A stretch of 64,000 nucleotides of DNA from Pseudomonas fluorescens (GCF_900215245.1 NZ_LT907842.1:496001-560000); one strand, 5' to 3'. Numbered from the stretch's first letter, positions 8,121-17,710 are shown. Numbers and translations are program-made. Notes: a model not told the origin generated them from the sequence alone.

Positions 8121-8434
8121 ACTGGCTGGATATCTGCGCCCTCGACGAGATCAACGCGCTGGGCTCGCGCATCATCAATGGACCCAAAGGTGATATCGCG
8201 ATTTTTCGTACCAGTGACGATGAAGTTTTCGCCCTCGATGACCGCTGCCCACACAAGGGCGGGCCACTGTCCCAAGGCCTGATCTATGGCAAGCGCGTGG
8301 CCTGCCCGCTGCATAACTGGCAGATCGACCTGGCATCCGGCGAAGCCCAGGCACCGGATATTGGCTGCGCCCATCATCACCCCGCCCGCGTGGAAAACGG
8401 CCGTGTGATGTTGGCCCTGCGGGACGCAGGTTGA
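8117..8434 (+). CDS. nirD: Nitrite reductase small subunit (Rieske-type)
   Basis: 105 residues. A complete Rieske motif is present (CPHKGGPLSQ near residue 40 and CPLHNW near 60), so a [2Fe-2S] cluster is expected. The subunit partners NirB. Start and stop codons overlap those of nirB and nasC respectively (ATGA and TGATG), implying tight translational coupling across the operon. Confidence 0.95.
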   Translation: MNWLDICALDEINALGSRIINGPKGDIAIFRTSDDEVFALDDRCPHKGGPLSQGLIYGKRVACPLHNWQIDLASGEAQAPDIGCAHHHPARVENGRVMLALRDAG

Positions 8435-11142
8435 TGAACCGCCAGACCACTGCCTCCACCTGTTGTTATTGCGGGGTGGGGTGCGGCGTGCTGATCGAAC
8501 ATGACGGCACGCACATTCTGGGTGTGCAAGGCGACCCGGACCACCCGGCCAACTTCGGCAAGTTGTGCAGTAAAGGCGCCAGTCTGCACCTGACCGGCGA
8601 CCTGGCTGCCCGCGCCTTGTACCCGGAGCTTCGCCTGGGCAAAGGCCTGGCCCGTGCCCGCAGCGACTGGGACACCGCCCTGGAACACGCGGCCAACGTG
8701 TTCGCCGACACCATCGCCGAGCACGGGCCGGACAGCGTGGCGTTCTACATCTCCGGGCAATTGCTGACCGAGGACTACTACTGCTTCAACAAACTGGCGC
8801 GCGCGGTGGTCGGCACCCACAATATCGACAGCAACTCGCGGCTGTGCATGTCTTCGGCGGTGGTTGGTTACAAGCGCAGCCTGGGCGCCGATGCGCCGCC
8901 CTGCAGTTATGAAGACCTGGAGTCCAGCGACTGCGTGATGATCGTCGGCAGCAACATGGCCTACGCCCACCCAGTATTATTCCGACGCCTGGAGGAGGCT
9001 AAATCCCGACGCCCGCAAATGAAGGTCGTGGTGATTGACCCACGGCGTACCGACACCTGCGAGTTAGCTGACCTGCACCTGGCGATTCTGCCGGGTACGG
9101 ATGTCGCGCTGTTTCACGGAATCTTGCATCTGTTGCTGTGGGAAGACTGGATCGACCGCGACTTTATCCAGGCGCATACCGACGGGTTGGCCGAGTTGAA
9201 GCGACTGGTGCATGACTACACGCCGCAAATGGTCACGCAGTTGTGCGGGATCAGCGTCGAGCAACTGCGCCTGTGCGCGCAATGGGTCGGCACATCCCGC
9301 AGTTTTCTGTCGCTGTGGTGCATGGGGCTGAACCAATCCACCGCCGGCAGTGCGAAAAACAGCGCGCTGATCAACCTGCACCTGGCAACCGGCACGATTG
9401 GCCGACCGGGCTGTGGGCCATTTTCCCTGACCGGCCAGCCCAATGCGATGGGGGGGCGCGAAACCGGCAGCTTGTCGAATTTACTCCCCGGGCACCGCGA
9501 GGCGGCCAACCCCGAACACCGAGCGCAAGTCGCCGCCTACTGGGGGGTTGAATCGTTGCCCGCGACCACCGGGCTGACCGCAATCGAACTGTTCGAGCAA
9601 ATCCAGGCCGGCAAGATCAAGGCATTGTGGATTGCCTGTACCAACCCTGCGCAATCCCTGCCGGATCAGAACAGCGTGCGCGCGGCCTTGGCTGCCTGCC
9701 CGTTCGTGGTCTTGCAAGAGGCCTTTCGCACGACCGAAACGGCTGCCTATGCCGACTTGCTGCTGCCTGCCGCCAGTTGGGGGGAGAAGGAAGGCACAGT
9801 GACCAACTCCGAACGGCGCGTTTCCCACGTGCGCCGCGCCATCACCCCACCCGGGGAAGCGCGTCCCGATTGGGCGATTACGGTGGATTTCGCACGGCGG
9901 CTGCAGCATCGCTTACGGCCCGGATCGGCCAGCCTGTTCGCGTTTGAACAACCTGCGCAGATTTTTGATGAATACAAAGGGCTGACCCGCGACCGCGATC
10001 TCGACCTGTCAGGCCTCAGCCATGCGCTGCTCGATCAGATCGGGCCGCAGCAATGGCCATTTCCCGTGGGCGCGCAAACGGGAACGCCGCGCCTGTACAC
10101 CCAGGGTACCTTCCCAACCGAAACGGGCCGTGCACACTTTATCGCCGACCCTTACCGCGCCGCCAAGGAACAGCGGGACGCGCGCTTCCCGCTGACGCTG
10201 ATCACCGGCCGCCTGCGCGATCAATGGCACGGCATGAGCCGCACCGGCACGGCGGCGCAGTTGTTCGGGCACGTCAGTGAGGCGTTGCTGAGCCTGCACC
10301 CGGATGAGTTGCGCCGTCATCGCTTCAAGGAAGGTGACTTGGTCAGCCTGAAAAGCCGTCGCGGCAGCGTGATCGTCGCCGTCGGCAGTGACGACAGCGT
10401 GCGTCCAGGCCAGGCGTTCTTGCCCATGCATTGGGGCGATCGCTTTCTCAAAGGCGGCGTCAACGTGTTGACCCCACCGGCGTTCGATGCCCTGTCAAAA
10501 CAGCCCGAACTCAAGCACAGCGGCGTGCGCCTGGAACCCGTGCAACTGCCATGGCAGCTGTTCGCGCTGATCGAAGGGAATATACAGCAGCACTTTGAAG
10601 CCCTGCGCCCGCTGTGCGAGGGCTTTGCCTACGTCAGCCTCAGCCTGGCAGGCCGTGAACGGCCGGCGTTGCTGGTGCGCGCAGCCCACACCGAAGCGCC
10701 CGACCTGCAACTGTTGACCCGAATCGACGAACTGCTGGGCCTCAACGATGGCCCTGTCATGGCCTACGACGACCCGCGTCGCTCAATCGGCAAGCGCGTC
10801 AAAATTGAAAAAGGCCGCATCACTGCGCTGCGCCTGGCAGGCGAAACCCTGGCCAGGCACTGGCTGCAAAGCCTCTGGCAGGAAGGCCGGGCTGACGAAC
10901 AACTGCGACGTTGGCTGTTGGCGCCGCTCAGTGCGCCACCGGGTGGCACGACAGCCAGCACCAAGACTTTGTGCAACTGCAAGAACGTCAGCGAAAGCGC
11001 GGTGTGCGCCGGTATCGGCCGTGGATTGGACCTGGACGGGCTCAAACTGGAGCTCGGCTGCGGCACTCAATGCGGCTCCTGTGTGCCGGAAATCAAACGT
11101 CTTTTGGCCAGCAACCCGCAGCCAATCGCAATAAGTGGGTGA
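8434..11142 (+). CDS. nasC: Assimilatory nitrate reductase, molybdopterin catalytic subunit
   Basis: 902 residues of the bacterial NasA/NarB molybdo-bis-MGD family. The N-terminus holds a [4Fe-4S] motif (Cys10, Cys13, Cys17 and Cys45 in GKLCSKGAS). The central region is the molybdopterin oxidoreductase body, followed by a dinucleotide-binding domain (LITGRLRDQWHGMSRTGTA). Unlike the shorter NarB type, the C-terminal 70 residues add a BFD-like [2Fe-2S] domain (CNCKNVSE...CGTQCGSC), probably for electron entry. Nitrate is reduced to nitrite for NirBD. Symbol use varies: nasA is applied to this enzyme in some species, nasC in others. Confidence 0.94.
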   Translation: MNRQTTASTCCYCGVGCGVLIEHDGTHILGVQGDPDHPANFGKLCSKGASLHLTGDLAARALYPELRLGKGLARARSDWDTALEHAANVFADTIAEHGPDSVAFYISGQLLTEDYYCFNKLARAVVGTHNIDSNSRLCMSSAVVGYKRSLGADAPPCSYEDLESSDCVMIVGSNMAYAHPVLFRRLEEAKSRRPQMKVVVIDPRRTDTCELADLHLAILPGTDVALFHGILHLLLWEDWIDRDFIQAHTDGLAELKRLVHDYTPQMVTQLCGISVEQLRLCAQWVGTSRSFLSLWCMGLNQSTAGSAKNSALINLHLATGTIGRPGCGPFSLTGQPNAMGGRETGSLSNLLPGHREAANPEHRAQVAAYWGVESLPATTGLTAIELFEQIQAGKIKALWIACTNPAQSLPDQNSVRAALAACPFVVLQEAFRTTETAAYADLLLPAASWGEKEGTVTNSERRVSHVRRAITPPGEARPDWAITVDFARRLQHRLRPGSASLFAFEQPAQIFDEYKGLTRDRDLDLSGLSHALLDQIGPQQWPFPVGAQTGTPRLYTQGTFPTETGRAHFIADPYRAAKEQRDARFPLTLITGRLRDQWHGMSRTGTAAQLFGHVSEALLSLHPDELRRHRFKEGDLVSLKSRRGSVIVAVGSDDSVRPGQAFLPMHWGDRFLKGGVNVLTPPAFDALSKQPELKHSGVRLEPVQLPWQLFALIEGNIQQHFEALRPLCEGFAYVSLSLAGRERPALLVRAAHTEAPDLQLLTRIDELLGLNDGPVMAYDDPRRSIGKRVKIEKGRITALRLAGETLARHWLQSLWQEGRADEQLRRWLLAPLSAPPGGTTASTKTLCNCKNVSESAVCAGIGRGLDLDGLKLELGCGTQCGSCVPEIKRLLASNPQPIAISG

Positions 11143-11151
11143 GGGAAAAAT

Positions 11152-11895
11152 ATGAGCGCAAAAGTCTGGCTGGTGGGCGCAGGGCCTGGTGATCCGGAGT
11201 TGTTGACCCTAAAGGCGGTGCGGGCCCTGCACGCAGCCGATGTGGTGCTGATCGATGATTTGGTCAACCCGGCAGTGCTGGACCACTGCGTCAACGCGCG
11301 GGTAATCACCGTAGGCAAGCGTGGGGGTTGCCGTTCAACCCCGCAGGATTTTATTCATCGCCTGATGCGGCGCTATGCGCGCCAGGGCAAATGCGTGGTA
11401 CGGCTTAAAGGCGGTGACCCGTGCATTTTTGGTCGAGGCGGCGAAGAGGCGACGTGGTTGCGTGAACGCGGGGTGGAGGTGGAATTGATCAATGGGATTA
11501 CAGCGGGGCTGGCGGGGGCAACGAATTGCGATATCCCGCTGACGTTGCGTGGTGTCAGCCGAGGCGTAACGCTGGTCACGGCGCATACCCAGGACGACAG
11601 CAGCCTGAACTGGCGCGCATTGGTCGAGGGTGGCACGACGTTGGTGGTGTATATGGGCGTGGCGAAACTTGAAGAGATTCGTCAGCAACTGCTGGAGGGC
11701 GGAATGGCCGCGGATATGCCGGTGGCGATGATCGAAAACGCATCGCTGCCCCAGCAGCGGGAATGTCGCAGTCATCTGGCGTCTATGCATGCGGATGCGC
11801 AGGCATTTGCCCTGAAGAGCCCGGCGATCCTGGTGATCGGGAGCGTTGCCGCCGCTGCGCAGGCGGTCCAGGTTGCAGTGTCAGCTGCCGGTTGA
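11152..11895 (+). CDS. cobA: Uroporphyrinogen-III C-methyltransferase (SUMT)
   Basis: 247 residues. SUMT motifs are clear: VWLVGAGPGDPELLTLKAVR at the N-terminus, VRLKGGDPCIFGRGGEEA near residue 80 and VVYMGVAKLEEI near 165. It methylates uroporphyrinogen III twice to precorrin-2, the precursor of siroheme. Its place 9 bases after nasC makes sense because NirB needs siroheme. It is a stand-alone SUMT, not the CysG fusion. A strong bidirectional terminator follows at 11911. Confidence 0.95.
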   Translation: MSAKVWLVGAGPGDPELLTLKAVRALHAADVVLIDDLVNPAVLDHCVNARVITVGKRGGCRSTPQDFIHRLMRRYARQGKCVVRLKGGDPCIFGRGGEEATWLRERGVEVELINGITAGLAGATNCDIPLTLRGVSRGVTLVTAHTQDDSSLNWRALVEGGTTLVVYMGVAKLEEIRQQLLEGGMAADMPVAMIENASLPQQRECRSHLASMHADAQAFALKSPAILVIGSVAAAAQAVQVAVSAAG

Positions 11896-11910
11896 GGCAA
11901 ATCGCAGGCG

Positions 11911-11941
11911 AAAAAAAGCCCGGCCTAAGCCGGGCTTTTTT
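11911..11941. terminator. Bidirectional intrinsic terminator between cobA and oprF
   Basis: AGCCCGGC and GCCGGGCT pair around CTAA, flanked by seven A on the left and six T on the right. It works for cobA on the plus strand and for oprF on the minus strand. Confidence 0.93.
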
Positions 11942-11955
11942 CTACCACTCAGTAA

Positions 11956-12939
11956 TTACTGAGCAGCTTGAGCTTCTACCGAGGCTTCTACGCGACGGTT
12001 GATAGCGCGGCCAGCTTCAGTTGCGTTGTCAGCAACTGGGCGGGATTTGCCATAACCAACCGAGCTTACACGGTTAGGAGCGATACCGTCTTTGACCAGA
12101 ACTTGCTTGACCGCGTCAGCACGACGCTGGGACAGCTTCTGGTTGTAAGCGTCAGGACCGACGGAGTCAGTGTGACCTTCAACAACGGTGGTGGTCTGTG
12201 GGTACTGTTTCATGAAGTCAGCGAGGTTTTTCACGTCGCCGTAGCTGTTAGGCTTAACAACCGACTTGTCGAAGTCGAACTTCACGTCCAGCTCAACACG
12301 AACAACCTGAGCAACTGGAGCTTCTGGCTCTGGAGTTGGCTCTGGAGCTGGTGCTGGGGTAGGAGCTGGAGCTACTGCGCCAGCGTTACCGCCGAAGTTC
12401 ACACCCAGGCCGACCAGTGCGGAGTAGTCCCACTTGCCGTTGTCCAGTGCGTAGTCAGCTTCAACGCCAGCACGTGCGAACAGGTTGTTGGTGAAGTAGT
12501 ACTTCACGCCAGCGCCAGCGATAGCCAGAGTCGACTGGTCACGACCAGTGTGGCCGTCAGCAGCAACGTTGGTACGGCTCTGGTGACCGAAACCACCTTC
12601 AACGTATGGACGCAGGGAGTCAACACCGGCCTGACCGAAGTGGTACTGAGCAGTCACGCTGCCAGTGTCACCTTTGATCTTCTGGTTACCAGTACCGTCG
12701 TTCGAACGGGTGTGGTTGGTGGTGTCGTAGTTCAGGTTAACCGACACGTCGTCGGTAATGAAGTAACCGATGCTGGCGCCAGGGTTGTAGCCGTCTTCGA
12801 TGTGCTTGACGCTATCGTTGAACTGCTTTTTGTAGAACAGCTGGCCTTCAACTGCGCCTTGGCCTTGTGCCAGTGCGCCGAAAGAAGTAGCGGCAATAAG
12901 AGTACCAATGGCCAAGCCCAAGGTGTTTTTCAGTTTCAT
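11956..12939 (-). CDS. oprF: OprF, major outer-membrane porin / OmpA-family protein
   Basis: 327 residues. Signal peptide residues 1-24 (ends FGALA-QGQG). Residues 25-160 form the eight-stranded barrel, then a Pro-Ala-Glu-rich hinge (near 195-210: APTPAPAPEPTPEPE), then an OmpA C-terminal peptidoglycan-binding domain (VEGHTDSVGPDAYNQKLSQR near 250). It is a structural, slow porin of Pseudomonas and a host-interaction factor. It lies downstream of sigX in the conserved cmpX-sigX-oprF order, and SigX is known to drive oprF in pseudomonads. The hinge lacks the cysteine-rich loop known from P. aeruginosa OprF. Confidence 0.97.
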   Translation of the reverse strand: MKLKNTLGLAIGTLIAATSFGALAQGQGAVEGQLFYKKQFNDSVKHIEDGYNPGASIGYFITDDVSVNLNYDTTNHTRSNDGTGNQKIKGDTGSVTAQYHFGQAGVDSLRPYVEGGFGHQSRTNVAADGHTGRDQSTLAIAGAGVKYYFTNNLFARAGVEADYALDNGKWDYSALVGLGVNFGGNAGAVAPAPTPAPAPEPTPEPEAPVAQVVRVELDVKFDFDKSVVKPNSYGDVKNLADFMKQYPQTTTVVEGHTDSVGPDAYNQKLSQRRADAVKQVLVKDGIAPNRVSSVGYGKSRPVADNATEAGRAINRRVEASVEAQAAQ

Positions 12940-13046
12940 CCGTTAAATCCCCATCTGGTGATTGTAAAGCAGTCCCACAAACCGGGGGACAACTCGGCGA
13001 CAAGTCTAACAGAACTTGCCTACACGTAAGAGATATTTGCCACGCA

Positions 13047-13637
13047 CTAAGTTTCAGTCTCGCCCGCAAATTTCTCACGTAATTTATCAAGAGCACGCTT
13101 GTAACGCATTTTTGTAGCACTCAAACCCATGTGCATGATGTCAGCAATTTCCTGAAACTCGAGCTCTGCGACAAATCGTAGCACCAGAATTTCACGGTCA
13201 ATTGGATTCACATACACCAACCAGCGATCAAGTCCGCCCTTTTCCTCGGGTGTCGGCGCCTTTTCTTCAGACGCTTCCTCAAGGGGGTCCAGACTCAAAG
13301 CGTCCATCAAGCGACGCTTTCGCCGTTCCTTACGATACTGCGTGATGCACTCGTTGTACGTGATGCTGTAAAGCCACGTCTTGAACTTCGATTTTCCCTC
13401 GAAGTTCTTCAGCCCGTACAGCACCTTGAGCATCACTTCCTGACAGACATCGTCCGCGTCTCTATCGTTCCCTAAATACCTTGAACAAACGTTGAACAGA
13501 GTGCGTTGATACCTGCGCATCAATTCTTCATACGCGCGTGTTACGTGAAACAGCTCCGTGTGCGAGCGCGCGACCAACTCCTCATCAGAGAGCTCACGGG
13601 GGTCATAGCGCGTAGACAGCGTTTGGGCTTTATTCAA
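13047..13637 (-). CDS. sigX: ECF sigma factor SigX
   Basis: 196 residues, near-identical in pattern to SigX of P. aeruginosa. Region 2 (YQRTLFNVCSRYLGNDRDADDVCQE near 45-70, KTWLYSITYNECI near 85) and region 4 (DREILVLRFVAELEFQEIAD near 150) are intact; a Glu-rich linker separates them. The start is TTG at 13637 (MNKAQTLSTRYDP), matching the conserved N-terminus; no ATG fits. SigX controls membrane fluidity and oprF transcription. No anti-sigma gene sits next to it; the mechanosensitive channel gene cmpX is upstream. Confidence 0.96.
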   Translation of the reverse strand: MNKAQTLSTRYDPRELSDEELVARSHTELFHVTRAYEELMRRYQRTLFNVCSRYLGNDRDADDVCQEVMLKVLYGLKNFEGKSKFKTWLYSITYNECITQYRKERRKRRLMDALSLDPLEEASEEKAPTPEEKGGLDRWLVYVNPIDREILVLRFVAELEFQEIADIMHMGLSATKMRYKRALDKLREKFAGETET

Positions 13638-13724
13638 AACAAGTCGTGCCGACAGTCAGGTCAATGTCCGCTACAGCCCGGTCACCCGGGTTTGCGGCGG
13701 CGTACATTAGCAGGGTTTTCCGGG

Positions 13725-14549
13725 TTAGCGGCTACTGACCTGCTGCTCCAGAAGAATTCGATTGGACAGTGACACCAGGTCACCGTCATCGGTCAGCACC
13801 GTAGTCTTGACTGTACCGATCTCTTCGATTTGCCCTTCGACCTCGCCCACACGGACCTGCTGCCCTACCTGATACAGCTCGCGCACATAGATTCCCGCAA
13901 GAATCTGACCGGCAATTTCCCGGCTACCCAACCCCATGGCCAGCGCAACGGCCAGACCAACGGTAATCAAAACAATCACAATCACGTGGTTAAGAAGGTC
14001 AGTTTTGACCTCCAGCTGGCTGATCGCGACGGAAATACTGATGATGATCACCAGCCCCTGGGCGATTCGCCCCAGGCCCGCAGCGTAGTCCAAGCCCACG
14101 CCTTCAGCTGCCCCACGCACCAGCCCATTGGCCAATTGCGCCAGCAAAACGCCTACCAGCAACACCAGCGCGCCGCCGAAAACTTTCGGCAAATACAGTG
14201 CCAGCATGTCGAGCGTAGCTGAAACTCGCTCAAGTCCAAGGGATTGAGCCGCAGAAACCAGAAAAATAAGTAAAACGAACCAGTAGACGATCTTCCCGAT
14301 CAGGGTAGAGATCGGTACCTGCAGCCCGGCACGGCCCAATAGTTTGGTCAAACCGGTGCCCGCCATCAAGCGATCCAGCCCAAGCTTGGCCAATAATTTG
14401 GACAGCAAGGTGTCGAGCAACTTGGCCACGACAAACCCCAGCAATACCAGGACCAGAGCACCAAACAGGTTGGGAATGAAATTCGCCACCTTGGTCCACA
14501 ATGCGGTCATCGCGGTGACCAGGCTCTGGGTCCAGAGATCAAGTTCCAT
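13725..14549 (-). CDS. cmpX: CmpX, mechanosensitive-channel-like membrane protein
   Basis: 274 residues with about five membrane helices, including repeated hydrophobic segments near residues 20-45, 85-105, 125-150 and 165-205, then a conserved C-terminal soluble MscS-like portion (MGLGSREIAGQILAGIYVREL, then VRVGEVEGQIEEIG). In Pseudomonas, CmpX loss affects cell-wall stress signalling and SigX activity. ATG at 14549 lies two bases after the crfX stop, indicating translation coupled to crfX; TTG 14555 is an alternative start. Confidence 0.92.
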   Translation of the reverse strand: MELDLWTQSLVTAMTALWTKVANFIPNLFGALVLVLLGFVVAKLLDTLLSKLLAKLGLDRLMAGTGLTKLLGRAGLQVPISTLIGKIVYWFVLLIFLVSAAQSLGLERVSATLDMLALYLPKVFGGALVLLVGVLLAQLANGLVRGAAEGVGLDYAAGLGRIAQGLVIIISISVAISQLEVKTDLLNHVIVIVLITVGLAVALAMGLGSREIAGQILAGIYVRELYQVGQQVRVGEVEGQIEEIGTVKTTVLTDDGDLVSLSNRILLEQQVSSR

Positions 14550-14551
14550 AT

Positions 14552-14797
14552 TCAATCAGCCTTATCAGCAGTGCGAGCAAGAGGTTTACGACGGGAAACC
14601 GGCGATACATGGGCCGAACCATTGTTCAGGGCCATCATCAACGCCGGCAGCCAACGACCGAGCAAACCGAACAGGTCACCTGCCCCTACCTGACGGTTGG
14701 CGGTTTTCAACACGCGGCCCAGGCACGCGTCGTCGTCACGGTTGGACGGCGACGCATTGAGCATGTCACGCAAAGACTGTTCGAACGGATCGTGCAT
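14552..14797 (-). CDS. crfX: CrfX, small conserved protein of the cmpX-sigX region
   Basis: 81 residues starting MHDPFEQSLRDMLN at ATG 14797, preceded by GAGAGG on its strand. It has a short hydrophobic segment (GLLGRWLPALMMAL near 48-62) and a basic tail. It is recognised by position and sequence as CrfX, a Pseudomonas-specific protein of unknown biochemical role. It is cotranscribed with cmpX, whose start is two bases downstream. Confidence 0.88.
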   Translation of the reverse strand: MHDPFEQSLRDMLNASPSNRDDDACLGRVLKTANRQVGAGDLFGLLGRWLPALMMALNNGSAHVSPVSRRKPLARTADKAD

Positions 14798-14872
14798 AAA
14801 GACCTCTCGCAAGTATTTTAAAAGACGAGGGTTAAATTCTTGGGGTCACATGCGACCCTTGCTGTGTTCAGG

Positions 14873-15868
14873 TCAAACCCAGCGTAATCGTCGAAATAGC
14901 CACCATTGCCCGAGTGCGACAGACACCATCATCAGGCAGGCAATCGCGAATCCATAGGGGTCACCGGCGAAGGGTATTCCACCCACATTTATACCCAGCA
15001 GACCGGTCAGAAAACTCATCGGCAGAAAGATTCCGGTGATGATCCCGAAGCGGTACATGGTGCGATTCATACGCACGCTCAAGCGCCGGTCTTCGGTCTC
15101 AAGCACAAGTCCCACGCGCTCCCGAGTCAATTCGAGCTCTTCGAGGTAACGGGTCAGGCTGTTGTTCAATTCGTTCCAATAGTCAGCATCATCATTACAG
15201 AACCACGGCAATTTGATCCGCGTCAGCTGGGCAAAAATATCCCGCTGCGGCGCCAGGAAACGTTTCAGCCCAGCCGCCCGGCGACGGATCTGCAAAACAT
15301 TGCCATGTTCCGGAGTATACCGTTCGTCGGCATCAAGTTTTTCTTCCTCGAAATCGACGATTTCGGAAAGGTCAGTCACCAAATCCTGCACTTTATGGGT
15401 CAGGTACTGCGCCATATAAAGGATGAGTTCCGACGAGGTTTTGGGGCCTTTACCTTCCGCCAATTGCACCAGCAGCTCATCGGTGGCGCGCAGCGGGCGC
15501 AGACGCAAGGAAATCACGCGACTGGCCGCAGCAAAGATACGCACCGAGACCATGTCTTCCGGCTCAGCCCCCGGGTTGAGGTTGACCCCTCGCAGAAACA
15601 GCAGCAGTTCGTCGTCCGGCAACGGCAGCAGGCGCGGACGGGTGTTTTCTTCCAGCAACAAATCGCACGCGAACTCGCTCAAGCCGCTGGATTTACGCAG
15701 CCAGGTCTGGGTCTGGGGATGGCTGCGATCCCAATGCAACCACAGGCTTTCCTGGGGCTGCAGTTGCAAATCGTCGAGCTCAGTCCGGGCAATCGAACGC
15801 GCACCGCCTTTACCGTCCAGTACCAGGGCATGCACCAACCCCCACTGCGCGTTTTCTTCCTCGAACAT
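14873..15868 (-). CDS. cmaX: CmaX, CorA/ZntB-type divalent metal transporter
   Basis: 331 residues from ATG 15868 (GTG 15874 is possible). A large acidic cytoplasmic domain is followed by two C-terminal helices (FGIITGIFLPMSFLTGLLGI and AIACLMMVSVALGQWWL). The loop after the first helix reads GINVGG, keeping the Gly-x-Asn motif of the CorA/ZntB superfamily (GMN in CorA, GIN in ZntB). Members are homopentameric magnesium or zinc channels or transporters. The ion cannot be assigned from sequence alone. The gene belongs to the conserved crfX-cmpX-sigX neighbourhood. Confidence 0.88.
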   Translation of the reverse strand: MFEEENAQWGLVHALVLDGKGGARSIARTELDDLQLQPQESLWLHWDRSHPQTQTWLRKSSGLSEFACDLLLEENTRPRLLPLPDDELLLFLRGVNLNPGAEPEDMVSVRIFAAASRVISLRLRPLRATDELLVQLAEGKGPKTSSELILYMAQYLTHKVQDLVTDLSEIVDFEEEKLDADERYTPEHGNVLQIRRRAAGLKRFLAPQRDIFAQLTRIKLPWFCNDDADYWNELNNSLTRYLEELELTRERVGLVLETEDRRLSVRMNRTMYRFGIITGIFLPMSFLTGLLGINVGGIPFAGDPYGFAIACLMMVSVALGQWWLFRRLRWV

Positions 15869-15892
15869 CCTCACCCCTATGGCTACAGCAGT

Positions 15893-16384
15893 TTATTCAG
15901 GCATTTTCAGCGGGCTAGGCGAGACGATCACGCCATTGTTGTCCGCATAGATGTACTCGCCGGGGCAGAACGTCACGCCCGCGAAGGTCACCACCACGTT
16001 CAGGTCGCCAATGCCGCGCTTGTCGGTTTTCATCGGGTGGGAGGCCAGTGCCTGCACGCCCAGGTCAGTTTGGGCGATGATATCGACATCGCGGATGCAA
16101 CCGTAGATGACCAACCCTTCCCAGCCATTTTTTGCGGCTTTCTCGGCGATCAGGTCGCCCAGCAAGGCGCGACGCAGGGAACCACCACCGTCAACCACCA
16201 GCACTTTGCCGGTCCCCGGCTGGTCGGCCTGTTCCTTGACCAATGAGTTGTCTTCGAAGCATTTGATGGTGACGATTTCGCCACCAAAGGAGTCTCGGCC
16301 ACCGAAATTGCTGAACATCGGCTCAACCACCTGCACCAGGTCCGGGTAGGCGTCGCACAAGTCGGGCGTCACGTAATGGTTCAT
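15893..16384 (-). CDS. RraA-family protein (RNase E regulator RraA or HMG/oxaloacetate aldolase type)
   Basis: 163 residues from ATG 16384 ([15 protein letters not shown]). It carries the family core [21 protein letters not shown] followed by [10 protein letters not shown], where the Arg-Asp pair binds substrate and metal in the aldolase members. Length equals E. coli RraA (161). Members either inhibit RNase E or act as class II aldolase/oxaloacetate decarboxylase, and sequence does not separate these well. The gene stands between cmaX and a hydrolase, as in other pseudomonads. An in-frame extension upstream to 16459 lacks a sensible start. Confidence 0.88.
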   Translation of the reverse strand: MNHYVTPDLCDAYPDLVQVVEPMFSNFGGRDSFGGEIVTIKCFEDNSLVKEQADQPGTGKVLVVDGGGSLRRALLGDLIAEKAAKNGWEGLVIYGCIRDVDIIAQTDLGVQALASHPMKTDKRGIGDLNVVVTFAGVTFCPGEYIYADNNGVIVSPSPLKMPE

Positions 16385-16614
16385 CGAGAAACTCCTGTCG
16401 TGAAAGAAGAGGTCGAACATCCCACGGTGTACATCAGAAAAACGCGTCGCAACAGGCAATCTTTACATGCTCCCCGTCGACGGCGGCCATGATCAAACCG
16501 ATCCTGTCGCAACGCAATAGCCACTGCGCGACTGAATATGACCAGAAGCGCCTGGCGCGTCATATCTTAGCCGCAACCACACACAAGTGAAACGCCCTTG
16601 GTAGAGCGCTTGCG

Positions 16615-17604
16615 TCACACCGTTACGGCGACCTGCGCTTGAGCCCCGAATAAAGGTGTCAGCGGATCTTTCAACCACTGCGCCACCAACGGCCACACTT
16701 CGGCCTGGGCGGCTTTGCTGACCAGCATTTCAACATGCCCGAAATCCCCGCTAAAACCTTGCCCGCGCCCCAGGCACAGGTATTGGCGATGCTCAGAGCC
16801 CACTTGTTCGAACAGCTTGCGACACGCCCAATCCGGGTCTTGTCGATCGCCCGCGGCGCTTACCGCCAACAGCGGCACGTCGACGTCGGCCAAGCCTTTC
16901 CACCAGTCTTGCTTACCCTCGCCAAAGCGCCCGAACAGGCCATTCCAGCGCATGGCTTCGATCATCACGCCCGCCGGCTCATCCTCTGGACCGCGCTTGA
17001 GCCGGGAGCCGGAGACCTGACCAAAGCGCTTCAAGAGCAAACGTCCCGTCCACTCCAGCGGTGGAATTTTCAACGGCCAGTGGGTACGACTGACCTGGCA
17101 GCCAAACAGCGCGACTGAGGCCACTGCCGGGGCGCCAAGGTGCTGACCACCCAGGGCTGCCGCCAGAGCGGTGCCGCCCAGGGAATGCCCGATCCAGTGC
17201 GGGATTTGCGCACTTTGCTCACGCACAAACGCCCCGATGGCCGGCAAATCGTAACGCGCATAATCGGCGACGCGGTTGCTCGCGTAGTGCTGATTGCGCT
17301 TGGAGAGGCCATGCCCGCGCATTTCCGGGATCCATACATCAAATCCCTGGCGTGCCAGGTACGCGCCCAGGCCGATGCCTTTAGGCGAGTACCAGAAGCG
17401 CCGATTGGAAAAACTGCCGTGCACTAAAATGACCGGCGTGCCCCGGTTTTCCGGGACATCCGCCAGGCCCAAACGGGTCACGGCCAACTCGACGGTGCCG
17501 TCCGGGCTGTTGCCGGGTTTGAGGCGGTACACATCTTCACTCAGGTCGCCACGACGTTCAGCACTGATCAGGGCGACGGGAAACAGGTTGCTACTGCTTT
17601 GCAT
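16615..17604 (-). CDS. Alpha/beta hydrolase
   Basis: 329 residues from ATG 17604 (MQSSSNLFPVALISAERRGD). The fold is supported by the oxyanion-side motif LVHGSFSNRRFWY near residue 67, the nucleophile elbow GHSLGG near 140 (catalytic Ser), and a terminal block with DFGHVEML near 300 providing His. There is no signal peptide. The substrate is unknown; similar proteins are annotated as esterases or depolymerase-like hydrolases. The ppsA terminator is immediately upstream, so transcription is independent. Confidence 0.85.
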   Translation of the reverse strand: MQSSSNLFPVALISAERRGDLSEDVYRLKPGNSPDGTVELAVTRLGLADVPENRGTPVILVHGSFSNRRFWYSPKGIGLGAYLARQGFDVWIPEMRGHGLSKRNQHYASNRVADYARYDLPAIGAFVREQSAQIPHWIGHSLGGTALAAALGGQHLGAPAVASVALFGCQVSRTHWPLKIPPLEWTGRLLLKRFGQVSGSRLKRGPEDEPAGVMIEAMRWNGLFGRFGEGKQDWWKGLADVDVPLLAVSAAGDRQDPDWACRKLFEQVGSEHRQYLCLGRGQGFSGDFGHVEMLVSKAAQAEVWPLVAQWLKDPLTPLFGAQAQVAVTV

Positions 17605-17617
17605 AATGCTCTTGCAC

Positions 17618-17650
17618 AAAAAAGGGCGGCGTCCGGAAGGAGTTCCGCCC
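17618..17650 (-). terminator. Intrinsic terminator downstream of ppsA
   Basis: On the minus strand GGGCGG (17650-17645) pairs with CCGCCC (17629-17624), with an inner GGA/TCC pairing, and is followed by six T (17623-17618). It lies just before the hydrolase start at 17604. Confidence 0.8.
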
Positions 17651-17664
17651 TGCACAGATAAGAA

Positions 17665-17693
17665 TGCCGGTCACCCTTGATGAGTGACCGGCA
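17665..17693. repeat. Perfect inverted repeat after ppsA (possible additional terminator)
   Basis: TGCCGGTCAC (17665-17674) and GTGACCGGCA (17684-17693) enclose nine bases. It sits 18 bases past the ppsA stop. T-rich flanks are short on both sides, so it may stabilise the mRNA end or terminate weakly. Confidence 0.7.
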
Positions 17694-17710
17694 CTTTTGA
17701 CGTAACGACC

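Noticed and set aside
11968..13029. 353-codon open frame antisense to oprF
   Set aside because: Val/Thr/Ser-rich shadow of oprF without recognisable features.
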